DNA of 64,000 nt from the NCBI RefSeq assembly GCF_013778455.1, contig NZ_JACEHE010000002.1:372001-436000 (forward strand), written 5' to 3'. This document shows, in pieces, positions 25,523-34,080 of the stretch. The stretch is from Streptomyces himalayensis subsp. himalayensis (lineage in GTDB: Bacteria; Actinomycetota; Actinomycetes; Streptomycetales; Streptomycetaceae). The first letter of the stretch is position 1. Each line of letters begins with the position of its first letter. The position numbers and the translations under genes were made by a program. Below the pieces are notes generated by a model. That model saw only the letters and a program-made list of their open reading frames with translations, searched no databases and had not been told where the DNA came from.

Positions 25523-26842
25523 CTACGCCGGAACGTGGACCGCCTCCACCCGGGAGGCGACCAACCGCTCCCGCTCCCGCCGAACCGCCCGCTTCCTCAA
25601 CCGCAGAACCTGGCTCAGCCCCAGCGCCTGCAGCACGAACACCACCGAGAACGCCACGCGATAGTTGTCACCGGTCGCGTCCAGCAGCACGCCCACCGCG
25701 AACAACGTCGTCATGGAGGCGGTGAAGCCTCCCATGTTGACGATGCCGGACGCCGTGCCCTGACGCTCCGGCAGGTTCGCGGGCCGCGCGAAATCGAAGC
25801 CGATCATCGAGGCCGGTCCGCAGGCGCCGAGCACGGTGCACAGCACGACGAGCAGCCACATGGGCGCGTGGTCGCCGGGGTACGCGAGCGTGGCCGCCCA
25901 CGCCGTCGCCGTTGCCGTGACCGTGCCGAGCGCCAGCGGTGTCCGCGCCGCATGGTGCCGCGCGACGACCTGCCCGTAGACGAGGCCGATGACCAGGTTG
26001 GACACGACGACCAGGGTGAGCAGCCGGCCCGCCGACGCCCGGGACAGGCCCTGTGCCTCGACGAGGAACGGCAGGCCCCACAGCAGCAGGAACACCATGG
26101 CCGGGAACTGCGTCGTGAAGTGCACCCACATGCCGAGCCGGGTGCCGGGCTCCCGCCAGGCCGCCGCGATCTGGCGGCGTACGTACGCGGCGCCCTGGTG
26201 CGGCAGCGGCTCCGGCTCGTGTCCCTCCGGGTGGTCCTTGAGGAAGAGCGTCACCAGCACGAGGACGACGACACCGGCCAGCGCGCTGCCCGCGAACGCC
26301 GCGGTCCAGCCGACGCCCTGCAGCAGCTGGGCCAGCACCAACGTCGAGACGAGGTTGCCCGCCACGCCCGCGAGGCCCGCGAGCTGGGCGACCAGCGGCC
26401 CGCGGCGGGCCGGGAACCAGCGGCTGCCAAGACGCAGCACGCTGATGAACGTCATCGCGTCACCGCAGCCCAGCAGCGCCCGTGCGGCGAGCGCCGTCCC
26501 GTACGACGGGGAGAGCGCGAAGCCGAGCTGGCCTGCCGTGAACAGTACGGCGCCCATGGTCAGCACCTTCTTGGTGCCGAGCCGGTCGACCATCAGGCCC
26601 ACGGGTATCTGCATGCCCGCGTAGACGAGCAGTTGGAGTATCGAGAAGGTCGACAGCGCGGAGGCGTTGATGTCGAAGCGGTCGGCGGCGTCGAGGCCCG
26701 CGACTCCGAGGGAGGTGCGGAAGATGACGGCGACGAAGTAGACGGAGACACCGATCGACCAGATGGCGACAGCACGCCGGCCGCCGGGGGGATCGCCGGG
26801 CAGGGAGCCCGCGGAGGAGACAGAGGACGCCGAGGAGCTCAT
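25523..26842 (-). CDS. MFS transporter
   Basis: 439 residues with twelve predicted membrane helices. The conserved MFS loop 2-3 signature appears as GLMVDRLGTKKVLTMG, and RWFPARRGP is typical of the sugar-acid/organic-anion MFS branch. The N-terminal 20 residues are Ser/Gly-rich. Its ATG overlaps the stop of the upstream GntR regulator gene by four bases (26839-26842), so regulator and transporter are co-translated. The FCD-type regulator suggests an organic-acid substrate. The C-terminal tail is basic (RLRKRAVRRERERLV). Confidence 0.92.
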   Translation of the reverse strand: MSSSASSVSSAGSLPGDPPGGRRAVAIWSIGVSVYFVAVIFRTSLGVAGLDAADRFDINASALSTFSILQLLVYAGMQIPVGLMVDRLGTKKVLTMGAVLFTAGQLGFALSPSYGTALAARALLGCGDAMTFISVLRLGSRWFPARRGPLVAQLAGLAGVAGNLVSTLVLAQLLQGVGWTAAFAGSALAGVVVLVLVTLFLKDHPEGHEPEPLPHQGAAYVRRQIAAAWREPGTRLGMWVHFTTQFPAMVFLLLWGLPFLVEAQGLSRASAGRLLTLVVVSNLVIGLVYGQVVARHHAARTPLALGTVTATATAWAATLAYPGDHAPMWLLVVLCTVLGACGPASMIGFDFARPANLPERQGTASGIVNMGGFTASMTTLFAVGVLLDATGDNYRVAFSVVFVLQALGLSQVLRLRKRAVRRERERLVASRVEAVHVPA

Positions 26843-27522
26843 CGGACCTCGCCCCGCGCCAGGTGGGAGAACCAGTCGATGTGCCGGTGGACTGCGGCGA
26901 CGGCGGCTGTGCCGTCGCCCGAGCGCAGGGCGTCGAGGATCTCCTGGTGCTCGACGAGGGTCTTGGCGATCCGGTCGGGGTGCGAGTGCAGCACGGCGAC
27001 TCCCATCCTGAGCTGACGGTCACGCAGTTGGTCGTAGAGGCGCGAGAGGATCTCGTTGCCGCCGCTGCGCACGATCTCCGCGTGGAAGCAGCGGTCGGTG
27101 ATCGCCGCCTCGGCCAGGTCGCCGGCCGCGGCCTGAGCCTTCTGCTTCTCGAGCAACTCCTCGAGGCGGGTGATCAGTTGAGGGGTCGCGGGCACCGCTT
27201 TGCGCGCGGCGTGCTCCTCGACGAGCAGCCGGGTCTCGACGACGTCCGCGATCTCCTGGGCGGAGACGGGCAGGACCAGCGCGCCCTTCTTCGGATAGAG
27301 CTTGATGAGCCCTTCGACCTCCAGCCTGAGCAGCGCCTCCCGTACGGGGGTGCGGGAGACGCCGACGGCCTCCGCGAGCTCCCCCTCGGTGAGCAGCGTC
27401 CCACCCTGGTAACGCCGGTCGAGAACTCCCTGCTTGACGTGGTGGTAGACGCGGTCGGCGGCAGGAGGCTGCTTTGCGGCGGAGGTCTTCGCTGTGTCGG
27501 AGGGGGACGGCGCTGAGGGCAT
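26839..27522 (-). CDS. GntR-family (FadR/FCD subfamily) regulator
   Basis: 227 residues from ATG at 27522. The winged helix-turn-helix is at about 20-85 (LLTEGELAEAVGVSRTPVREALLRLEVEGLI), followed by the all-helical FCD ligand domain. That domain carries the metal/acid-binding pattern DRCFHAEIVRSGGNEIL and HSHPDRIAKTLVEHQEIL. FCD regulators respond to organic acids and repress their own operon, here with the MFS transporter. An AT-rich box TTGTATCTATGATGTGCGC sits directly before the ATG, possibly both -10 region and operator of a short-leader transcript. Confidence 0.92.
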   Translation of the reverse strand: MPSAPSPSDTAKTSAAKQPPAADRVYHHVKQGVLDRRYQGGTLLTEGELAEAVGVSRTPVREALLRLEVEGLIKLYPKKGALVLPVSAQEIADVVETRLLVEEHAARKAVPATPQLITRLEELLEKQKAQAAAGDLAEAAITDRCFHAEIVRSGGNEILSRLYDQLRDRQLRMGVAVLHSHPDRIAKTLVEHQEILDALRSGDGTAAVAAVHRHIDWFSHLARGEVR

Positions 27523-27786
27523 GCGCACATCATAGATACAACACGTACGCATGGTCGGCCTCGTCCAGGATGCGGACGACCGAGGCGGCTGCGCGCTTCC
27601 CTCTGTGTCGAGGGTCACCCGCATGGGACCCCTCCGGTTATCCCGATTTACCCCACGAGCCCCACAGTTCTCGTATATTTCTTCAGCTTTCGTACATCCC
27701 TTCGCTGCCTGTCGCGAGTCTTCTCTACGGAAGCACCTTCATGTGCCGTTCTTTCAGGGGCATTTCGCGCATTCGGAGCGTTCATT

Positions 27787-28725
27787 TTGATATCGAGCAT
27801 CAAGGGCATGCGCATCCGCAGAGCCGCCGCCGTCGTCGTCACCGTCGGCGCCGTGCTGGCGGGCGGAGCTCTGGCGTCGCCCGCGCAGGCCGCGACCGCG
27901 CCCACCAACAGCGCCAAGGGCGCCTATCTGCTGGACAACGCGTCCGGCACCCAGATCTACAGCAAGTACGGGAACACCCGGCGGCCGATGGCCAGCACGA
28001 CGAAGATCATGACGGCCCGTGTCGTCCTCAGCCAGACGAATCTCGACCTGGACCGCAAGGTCACCATCCGGCAGGCCTACCGCGACTACGTCACCCAGAA
28101 GGGCGCCAGTACGGCGGATCTGAAGACCGGCGACAAGGTGACGGTCCGCCAGCTGCTCTACGCGCTGATGCTGCCGTCCGGCTGCGACGCCGCGTACGCC
28201 CTCGCCGACACCTTCGGCAGTGGCGACACCCGCACCGCGCGCGTGAAGTCGTTCATCGGCAAGATGAACAAGAAGGCCGCCGACCTGGGCCTGACCAACA
28301 CCAAATTCGACTCCTTCGACGGCATCTCCACGACCGGGAACAACTACACGACGCCGAAGGACCTCGCGAAGCTGGCCCGCAGCGCGATGAAGTACTCGAC
28401 GTTCCGCGCCGTCGTGAAGACCCAGAAGACCGTCCGGTACGCGACGACCAGCACCGGCGGCACCCGTACCTACACCTGGTACAACACGAACAAGCTGCTC
28501 GGCTCCTACAGCGGCGCGGTCGGAGTGAAGACCGGCACCGGCACGGCGGCCGGCCCGTGCCTCGTCTTCGCGGCCACGCGCGGCGACAAGACCCTCATCG
28601 GCGTCGTCCTCAACGACACCAACCGCTTCACGGACGCGGCGAAGCTGCTGGACTACGGCTTCGGTACGAACACCGCGTCGACGATGCAGCTGCGGACGCT
28701 GCCCAGCGGCGCACAGCAGGACTGA
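27787..28725 (+). CDS. K15-type DD-transpeptidase/carboxypeptidase (serine peptidase S11)
   Basis: 312 residues. The TTG at 27787 has GGAG eight bases upstream, and an ATG at 27808 is the alternative. The signal peptide ends near SPAQA-AT. Penicillin-binding motifs: S70-T-T-K73, S131-G-C133 and K248-T-G-T-G252. The SGC in place of the usual SxN, and the flanking LMLPSGCDAAYALAD, match the secreted Streptomyces K15 enzyme as I recall it. It acts on cell-wall peptide stems outside the membrane. Followed by a strong terminator and then by a frameshifted remnant of a second K15-like gene. Confidence 0.93.
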   Translation: MISSIKGMRIRRAAAVVVTVGAVLAGGALASPAQAATAPTNSAKGAYLLDNASGTQIYSKYGNTRRPMASTTKIMTARVVLSQTNLDLDRKVTIRQAYRDYVTQKGASTADLKTGDKVTVRQLLYALMLPSGCDAAYALADTFGSGDTRTARVKSFIGKMNKKAADLGLTNTKFDSFDGISTTGNNYTTPKDLAKLARSAMKYSTFRAVVKTQKTVRYATTSTGGTRTYTWYNTNKLLGSYSGAVGVKTGTGTAAGPCLVFAATRGDKTLIGVVLNDTNRFTDAAKLLDYGFGTNTASTMQLRTLPSGAQQD

Positions 28726-28731
28726 CGTGTA

Positions 28732-28774
28732 CGGCTCGAGGGGTGCCCAGCACCGCCGGACACCCCTCGAGCCG
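28732..28774. terminator. strong stem-loop after K15-type gene
   Basis: Perfect 14-bp arms CGGCTCGAGGGGTG (28732-28745) and complement (28761-28774), 15-nt loop. It is 26 bases before the displaced bkdC2 3' end, consistent with a former bidirectional terminator for convergent K15 and bkdC2 genes. Confidence 0.9.
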
Positions 28775-28800
28775 TTCGACCGTCCCTGATCCGGTCGCCT

Positions 28801-28918
28801 ACGCCCAGGTGATCAGCCGCTTCGGCTGCTCCAGGATCGCCGCGACATCGGCCAGCACCTTGGAGCCGAGCTCGCCGTCCACCAGACGATGGTCGAAGGA
28901 CAGCGCGAGCGTGGTGAC
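28801..28918 (-). pseudogene. displaced 3'-end copy of the bkdC2 E2 gene (118-bp direct repeat, left copy)
   Basis: These 118 bp are identical to 35232-35349, the last codons of the intact E2 gene, and have the same orientation. On the minus strand they encode the catalytic end containing [12 protein letters not shown] and [11 protein letters not shown], followed by an in-frame TAG at 28801-28799. The intact gene uses TGA. Identity ends at the first base of the stop codon on one side and at 28918/35349 on the other. The E2 gene body is missing here. Best read as the original 3' end displaced when the 6.3-kb segment to its right entered. Confidence 0.9.
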
Positions 28919-28959
28919 GGCACGCCGGCCGCTGGGCGGATCACCGGGCAGGAGCCCGC

Positions 28960-29114
28960 ACCGGCTCCGGCCCATCCGCCAAGTACTGCCTCGTATCCGC
29001 CGCCACCCGGAACGGCAAGACGGTCATCGGCACGGTCCTCGCCTCTTCCTCCGTGGCCAACCGAACCCCGGCGCGAAGAAGCTGATCGACTACAGCTTCA
29101 AGAAGCTCGGCTGA
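28960..29114 (+). pseudogene. remnant C-terminus of a second K15-type DD-peptidase, frameshifted
   Basis: From 28960 the frame reads [20 protein letters not shown] and [15 protein letters not shown], aligning with the KTGTG motif and C-terminus of K15-type enzymes (neighbour: TGTGTAAGPCLVFAATRGDK). An in-frame stop occurs at 29083-29085. Shifting frame near 29070 restores AKKLIDYSFKKLG and TGA at 29112-29114, matching the family end (neighbour: AAKLLDYGFG). The whole N-terminal part, signal and active-site serine are gone. It differs clearly from the adjacent intact gene, so it is an old paralogue or comes from another strain. Confidence 0.85.
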
Positions 29115-29211
29115 CGCCGGCCTTCAGAGTCGTACGAGAAGGGGCCGACCGCTCCTCCGCGTTCAGCCCCCTTCAGGGTGTGGCAACGCATCGACACCGC
29201 CCAGTCGCTCC

Positions 29212-29379
29212 TCAGGAACGCGCATGCTCCAGCAGCCAGGCGACGACGGCCCGGGCAGTACCGGAAGCGAGTCCGGCCAGCGAGGCACGGGACAGGGCCA
29301 AGCGCTCACGACGTGTGAGGCGCTTGCAGGAAACGCGACGTACGCGGGACGTGCGAGACGTATGCAGGGTGCGAGACAT
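29212..29379 (-). CDS. small basic protein, unknown
   Basis: 55 residues from ATG at 29379, supported by GGAGGACAG directly upstream. Very basic in its first half (SRTLHTSRTSRVRRVSCKRL), then a helix LSRASLAGLASGTARAVVAWLLEH. No domain recognised. It could bind nucleic acid or a membrane surface. It is divergent from the STAND-like gene, with 163 bp between starts, and may share its control region. It could also be a chance frame. Confidence 0.45.
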   Translation of the reverse strand: MSRTLHTSRTSRVRRVSCKRLTRRERLALSRASLAGLASGTARAVVAWLLEHARS

Positions 29380-29542
29380 CTGTCCTCCGTGGATCGTCAT
29401 CGGCGGTCGCTGAGTCACCCGACCGCTGACCACTGTCACCCCGCCGGCCAGGCCGATTCCCAGTTGCGACGAGAGCGCGGGCACGGGGCGTATTTGCCCT
29501 GTTCAGCCGACGCGGTCCGGCACGGTGCGCGACGATGGTGCG

Positions 29543-32500
29543 ATGAGTCGCGACGAGGGGACCAACCCCACGCGGCGGGGACGGCATGTGGCACGGGCCC
29601 ACGTGCCACCGGGGCCGCTGCGCGAGTTGAAGGACCTGCTGTACGAGGCGTACGTGGAGGCAGGAGAGCCGACGCTGGACGAGATCGTCAAGGGGATTCG
29701 CCTCGACTTCGGCCTCAGCCGCAAGGCGGCGCGTGACACGGTACGCCGCTGCATCAGTTCACCGGACCTGCCTGCGCAGCAGCTGGTCGCGGTCTCCGTG
29801 ATCACCGTGCTGGCCCGTCTCGCCGCCTGGGACGTACAGGACATGAAGCGCCGGGTGCTGGATCTGTGGGTCCGTGCCCGGATGCTCCGCCCGCCGGGCC
29901 GGCCGATCGCGGAGTTCAGCGATCCGTTCCTGCTGGAGGTTCACCGGCCCATCGAAGTCGGTGAGGAGGAGGGCGGCGCCGGCCTTCCCGTACTGCCGCC
30001 GTACGTCGAGCGGCCCCACGACGCAAGGTTGCGCGCCATCGTCGGGGAAGCCGCGGCGGGGCAGAGCCGCACCGCGGTGCTGGTGGGCGGCTCCTCCACG
30101 GGCAAGACCCGCGCCTGCTGGGAAGCACTGCACCTCCTGCCAGAAGAATGGCGGTTGTGGACGGCAGAGAACCCCTCCCGTGCCCTGGAGGAACTGGATT
30201 CGGTCGTGCCACGCACGGTGATCTGGTGGGATGAGACCCAGAAGCCCTGTCTGTCCACGGCCGCAGACCCCGCGGCGGAAGAATTCGCCGACCGTCTGCG
30301 CCAACTGCTGCACGATCCCGTACGCGCCCCCGTCCTCGTCCTGGGAACGATGTGGGAGGCGACCTGGAGCGCCCTCACCACCGAGCCCGCGGAATGGAAC
30401 CAGGACCGGCACAAACGCGCCCGTGCGCTGCTCACCAGCTGCGTCGCCATCCACGTCCCGCCCGCCTTCACCAGCGAGCAGGACCTGGCCGTCCTACGGG
30501 AGCGGGCCTCGGAGGACCCCCGCCTGGCCAGGGCGCTGGCCGACGCCCAGGACGGCGAGGTGACCCAGTACCTCGCGGGCACCCCCGTACTGGTCGCCCG
30601 CTACCGCGGTGCACCACCCGAGGCGAAGGCTCTGATCGACGCCGCCATGGACATCCGCCGACTCGGGCACGGACTCGCCCTGCCCCTGCCGTTGCTGGAG
30701 GCCGCCGCGGCCACGTATCTCTCACCGAGGCAGTGGCAGCGACTCGCCAGATGCCCGGACTGGTTACAGCGGGCACTGGAGCACGCAGAGGCCGACTGCT
30801 GTGGCGTGCCCGGCCCGCTCACCCCTGTCCCTCCCCTGCCCGGCGAACCCCGGCCCGCCGTGCCCTCGTACCGGCTGGCCGACTTCCTCGAGCAGCTGGG
30901 GCGCCGCGAGCGAGACACCAAGCCGACCCCTGCCCGCCTGTGGGATGTCCTCGTCGGTTTCGCCGCCCGCGAGGAACTGCCGGCGCTGGCTCGGTCCGCC
31001 GAGGACAGGGGCCTGCTGCGCACCGCGATGCGTCTGTACTCCGCCGCGGCCTTGGCGGGTGATTCTCGCGCGTACTGCGCGGCGGGGCGGCTTCTGAAAC
31101 GTGCGGACCGCGTCGACGAGGCGTTCGCCTGGTTCAAGCGAGCCGTGGCGGCCGGAGACGCCCTGGCCCTGCTCCCGGTCGGCGAGATGCTGATCGAGGC
31201 AGGCCGCGACGATGAGTTACGTGAGCTGTTGATCAGTGCCTTGCGATCCGACGACGAACTCGTCCGGGAATTCGCGGCCAGGGATCTGACTGATGTGGGC
31301 GAGTCTCATTACTGGAACAACCGTCACGAGACGGCAGTCGAATGGCTGAGGCCTGCCGCCGATGCCGATCATGCCGCGGCCCGTTGGCACCTCGCCCACG
31401 TAGCCCGGGAGTCGGGGGCTGTGGAGCAAGCGATCGAGGGCTACCAGGGCATCGCAGAAAGAGGCTCCGCATTCGCGTCCGACGCAACGAGCCGGGCGAT
31501 TGCCCTGTTGAAGGAGAAGGGTCGGACGCAGGAGGCACTGGCGTGGGTGTGCAGGCTCGCCGAGTCCGGGGACCACGCCGCCATGAGCCTGGCAGCAGGC
31601 ACCCTGGAAGCAGAGGGCCAGGTCGAGGAGTCATTGCGCTGGTATGCAGCGGCGGCCCGCGCGGAGACGCATTTTTCCTTGAAGCAGGCAGTCTGGGCGT
31701 TCCTCCGGGCGGACCGAGCTGAAGAGGCCCTCGCCTTAATGGAGGACTGCGCTTCGGCAGGCGCGACGCATGTTCTGCCGTTCGCGGCGGGAGTGCTGTG
31801 GCACGAGTTGAGCCGCGCTGAAGAGGCCCTCGCCCTCTACGAGCGTTCGGCCCGGCTCGGCAACACGTACGCCATGGGATGTGCCGCCGCGAATCTTCTG
31901 AAGGCGGGCCGCATTGAAGAGGCGCTGACGTGGTATGAGCGCGCGGCCAAGGCACGCGACTGGAAGGTCATGAGCGACGCGGGCGCCCGGCTATGGGAAG
32001 CGGGACGGCGAGAGGCGGCACTCTCCTGGTTCCGGCGGGCGGCTCTGGCCGGTCATGAGGATGCCCTCACGGAAGGGGCCAGCCGACTGTGGGCGACGGG
32101 CGACGCCGAGGCCGCCCGGGCCTGGTGGCTCAGTCATGCGGAGTCCGGCAACCCCCGGGCCATGAAGATCACGGCTGACGTTCTGCGCGACGCAGGCCGG
32201 ATCGAAGAAGCCCTGGCCTGGTACGAGCGAGCAGTCGAAGCCGGCAACACGCACGCGCTCCGGTCAGCCGGAGGCATGTTGCGGCAGGCCGGACGTGTTG
32301 AAGAGGCGCTCGCCTGGTATCAGCGGGCCGCCGCGGCGGGCGATGAAGTCTCTCTCCAGCGCGTGGTGCGGCTACTGCGCAGGACGGGCCGCGCCCAGGC
32401 GGCGATCGACTGGCTCCGGCAGCTCGAACAAGAAGGTCACGACTCGGCCAGGTTCCATCTTTGGAACGTCTTAGAGGCGACCTCGTCCCAGGAGGGCTTG

Positions 32501-32785
32501 CCTGCCCTGCAGAAGAGAGCCAAAGAGGGTGACACCCGTGCAGCCCGGGCCGCCGTTCGGCTGCTGGAGGCGGCCAGCCGATACGAAGAGGCGCTCGCCC
32601 TGTGCCAAGGAGGTCAGCTGACGGCCAGCCTCGAGGAGTGGCAGCGCGCGCTGCGACTGCTGGAGCGGACCGGGCGGAAGGGGGAGGCACTGCGCCTTCG
32701 CCGCTACGGCTGGGAGCCCGACGGAACGGTGGCACGCCCCTGGGATGCACCGTCCCCGCAGGTCACATCCGAGAGCCGCAGCTGA
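29543..32785 (+). CDS. STAND-like P-loop ATPase with C-terminal TPR/Sel1-type repeats
   Basis: 1080 residues from ATG at 29543 (MSRDEGTN). Residues 25-100 form a helical N-terminal domain (LKDLLYEAYVEAGEPTLDEI; RKAARDTVRRCISSPDLPAQ; ITVLARLAAWD) found at the start of many Streptomyces STAND proteins. Walker A GGSSTGKT is at 182-189 and a Walker B-like TVIWWDE at 225-231. From about 490 to the end, repeats of 32-35 residues of the form GRIEEALAWYERAVEAGNTH build a long solenoid. Four in-frame TTA codons (30764, 31217, 31736, 32471) imply strict bldA dependence. The layout suits a ligand-sensing switch such as phage or stress detection. No effector domain is obvious, and the role is not known. 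Confidence 0.85.
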   Translation: MSRDEGTNPTRRGRHVARAHVPPGPLRELKDLLYEAYVEAGEPTLDEIVKGIRLDFGLSRKAARDTVRRCISSPDLPAQQLVAVSVITVLARLAAWDVQDMKRRVLDLWVRARMLRPPGRPIAEFSDPFLLEVHRPIEVGEEEGGAGLPVLPPYVERPHDARLRAIVGEAAAGQSRTAVLVGGSSTGKTRACWEALHLLPEEWRLWTAENPSRALEELDSVVPRTVIWWDETQKPCLSTAADPAAEEFADRLRQLLHDPVRAPVLVLGTMWEATWSALTTEPAEWNQDRHKRARALLTSCVAIHVPPAFTSEQDLAVLRERASEDPRLARALADAQDGEVTQYLAGTPVLVARYRGAPPEAKALIDAAMDIRRLGHGLALPLPLLEAAAATYLSPRQWQRLARCPDWLQRALEHAEADCCGVPGPLTPVPPLPGEPRPAVPSYRLADFLEQLGRRERDTKPTPARLWDVLVGFAAREELPALARSAEDRGLLRTAMRLYSAAALAGDSRAYCAAGRLLKRADRVDEAFAWFKRAVAAGDALALLPVGEMLIEAGRDDELRELLISALRSDDELVREFAARDLTDVGESHYWNNRHETAVEWLRPAADADHAAARWHLAHVARESGAVEQAIEGYQGIAERGSAFASDATSRAIALLKEKGRTQEALAWVCRLAESGDHAAMSLAAGTLEAEGQVEESLRWYAAAARAETHFSLKQAVWAFLRADRAEEALALMEDCASAGATHVLPFAAGVLWHELSRAEEALALYERSARLGNTYAMGCAAANLLKAGRIEEALTWYERAAKARDWKVMSDAGARLWEAGRREAALSWFRRAALAGHEDALTEGASRLWATGDAEAARAWWLSHAESGNPRAMKITADVLRDAGRIEEALAWYERAVEAGNTHALRSAGGMLRQAGRVEEALAWYQRAAAAGDEVSLQRVVRLLRRTGRAQAAIDWLRQLEQEGHDSARFHLWNVLEATSSQEGLPALQKRAKEGDTRAARAAVRLLEAASRYEEALALCQGGQLTASLEEWQRALRLLERTGRKGEALRLRRYGWEPDGTVARPWDAPSPQVTSESRS

Positions 32786-32954
32786 CGACGTACGCCGAGA
32801 ACGACGCCCATGCATCCGGCGTGAGCCGGAGTATCGGCCCGTCCGGGTCCTTGGAATCGCGGACAGCGACGGTGCCGGGGATGTTGCGGGCGACTTCGAC
32901 ACACTCGCCGTTGCCGCTGCTATGGCTGGACTTGACGAACTCGAAATGCGGCAC
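32763..32954 (-). CDS. DUF397 protein
   Basis: 63 residues from GTG at 32954. Pattern FVKSSHSSGNGECVEVARN, then VAVRDSKDPDGPILRLTP and WASF, is the standard DUF397 domain. DUF397 proteins pair with WhiJ-like regulators throughout Streptomyces and are thought to modulate them. Three bases separate it from the upstream regulator gene, so the two are one transcript. Its 3' end overlaps the convergent STAND-like gene by 23 bp. Confidence 0.93.
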   Translation of the reverse strand: MPHFEFVKSSHSSGNGECVEVARNIPGTVAVRDSKDPDGPILRLTPDAWASFSAYVVSCGSRM

Positions 32955-32957
32955 GGC

Positions 32958-33839
32958 TCACAGCTCCTTGCGGATGCGTTCGATCAGGGCGACAGAATCG
33001 CGAAGAGCGAGCCCGTTCCTGGCGATCCGCTCGAACGTGGCGTTGTGACGTGCAGCGTCCGCCTCGCTCTCCAGCCACAGGGTAGACGAGGTCGTGTCCA
33101 TGTAGACCACGTCCATCGCGCCGGGTTCAGCGAATGAGACGACGCTGAAGGCGCTGGTCATCCCGGGGTGGGAACCGGAGAGGAAGGGAACCACCTGAAG
33201 CTTGACGTTGGGAAGGCGGGATGCCTCGACCAGGCGCGCCAGCTGTACGCGCATGACCTCGCGTCCGCCCACGAGCTGGCGCAGCGCCCCTTCGCCGACA
33301 ACCGCCCACAGGCTGATCGGCTTGTCGTCCGTGAGCCGCGCCTGCCGGGCGACCTTAGCCTCGACGAAGCGCTCGATCTCATCCGGATCGTCCCAGTCGG
33401 CGTTGCCGACAGCCAGGGCCCTGGCGTAGTCGGGCGTCTGCAAGAGTCCTGGGATGAAGGCCCCTTGCCAGGTACGTACACCTGTCGCAATCTCCTCCAG
33501 GGCCACGTACTCCACCAGGGAGCGCAGCTCGGGGTACTGATTCCACCAGCCCTTGGCCTTGCGCCGCTCGCGGTCCGTCTTGGCGAGGCTCAGCAGACGT
33601 TCTACGACCTTCGGGTCGGTCACACCGTACAGCTCGCACAAGATCCGGATGTCCGGGTCGCGGAACGGCACCCACCCCCGCTCCATCTTGGCGACCTTGG
33701 CCGCGGTCGCCGACAGCGCTGCCGCGGCCTGCGGCTGCGTGAGGCTGGCCTCGTCACGCAGCCGCAACAGCTCGCCGCCCAACTTGCGGGCAAGGACGGT
33801 GGATACGCGGTTTCCGCGCGTGAACTTGGCTGTGGTCAC
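32958..33839 (-). CDS. WhiJ-like XRE regulator with DUF5753 domain
   Basis: 293 residues from GTG at 33839, with GGAGGT nine bases upstream. Helix-turn-helix at about 20-75 (LGGELLRLRDEASLTQPQAA; AAKVAKMERGW). The rest is the DUF5753 domain (WWNQYPELRSLVEYVALEE; FIPGLLQTPDYARA; SLWAVVGEGALRQLVGG; VVYMDTTSSTLWLE). WhiJ-type regulators act with a DUF397 partner to hold back development or antibiotic genes. Divergent from the anti-sigma-type ATPase gene, and probably autoregulated through the 241-bp region between them. Confidence 0.93.
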   Translation of the reverse strand: MTTAKFTRGNRVSTVLARKLGGELLRLRDEASLTQPQAAAALSATAAKVAKMERGWVPFRDPDIRILCELYGVTDPKVVERLLSLAKTDRERRKAKGWWNQYPELRSLVEYVALEEIATGVRTWQGAFIPGLLQTPDYARALAVGNADWDDPDEIERFVEAKVARQARLTDDKPISLWAVVGEGALRQLVGGREVMRVQLARLVEASRLPNVKLQVVPFLSGSHPGMTSAFSVVSFAEPGAMDVVYMDTTSSTLWLESEADAARHNATFERIARNGLALRDSVALIERIRKEL

Positions 33840-34080
33840 GTCGGATTACCTCCAGAGTCCGGGCCAGTGTGCAGTTCGCTGGCGCGGCACCGCAAGCAAT
33901 TTTGGGGACATATTTCTCCGAGACTACTTGCATGCGCTGCATGACCACCGCTACTTTCAGCACTCAATCACCCACTCAGCGACACCAGTTGGCGGAAGTG
34001 CACCGTGCTGCCCACACCAGCGCCGTACGGCAGAGCCACCCCATCTGGGCTCCGTGCATCGCTCAAGGAGGTGCGCTCCC
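33840..34080. promoter_or_regulatory. divergent promoter region of WhiJ-like/ATPase genes
   Basis: 241 bp, clearly less GC-rich than surroundings. Contains the direct repeat TGCATG-CGC-TGCATG at 33929-33943, 9-bp period, inside CTACTTGCATGCGCTGCATG. A plausible recognition site for the WhiJ-like regulator. AAGGAGGTG just before 34081 is the ATPase ribosome binding site. Confidence 0.5.
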
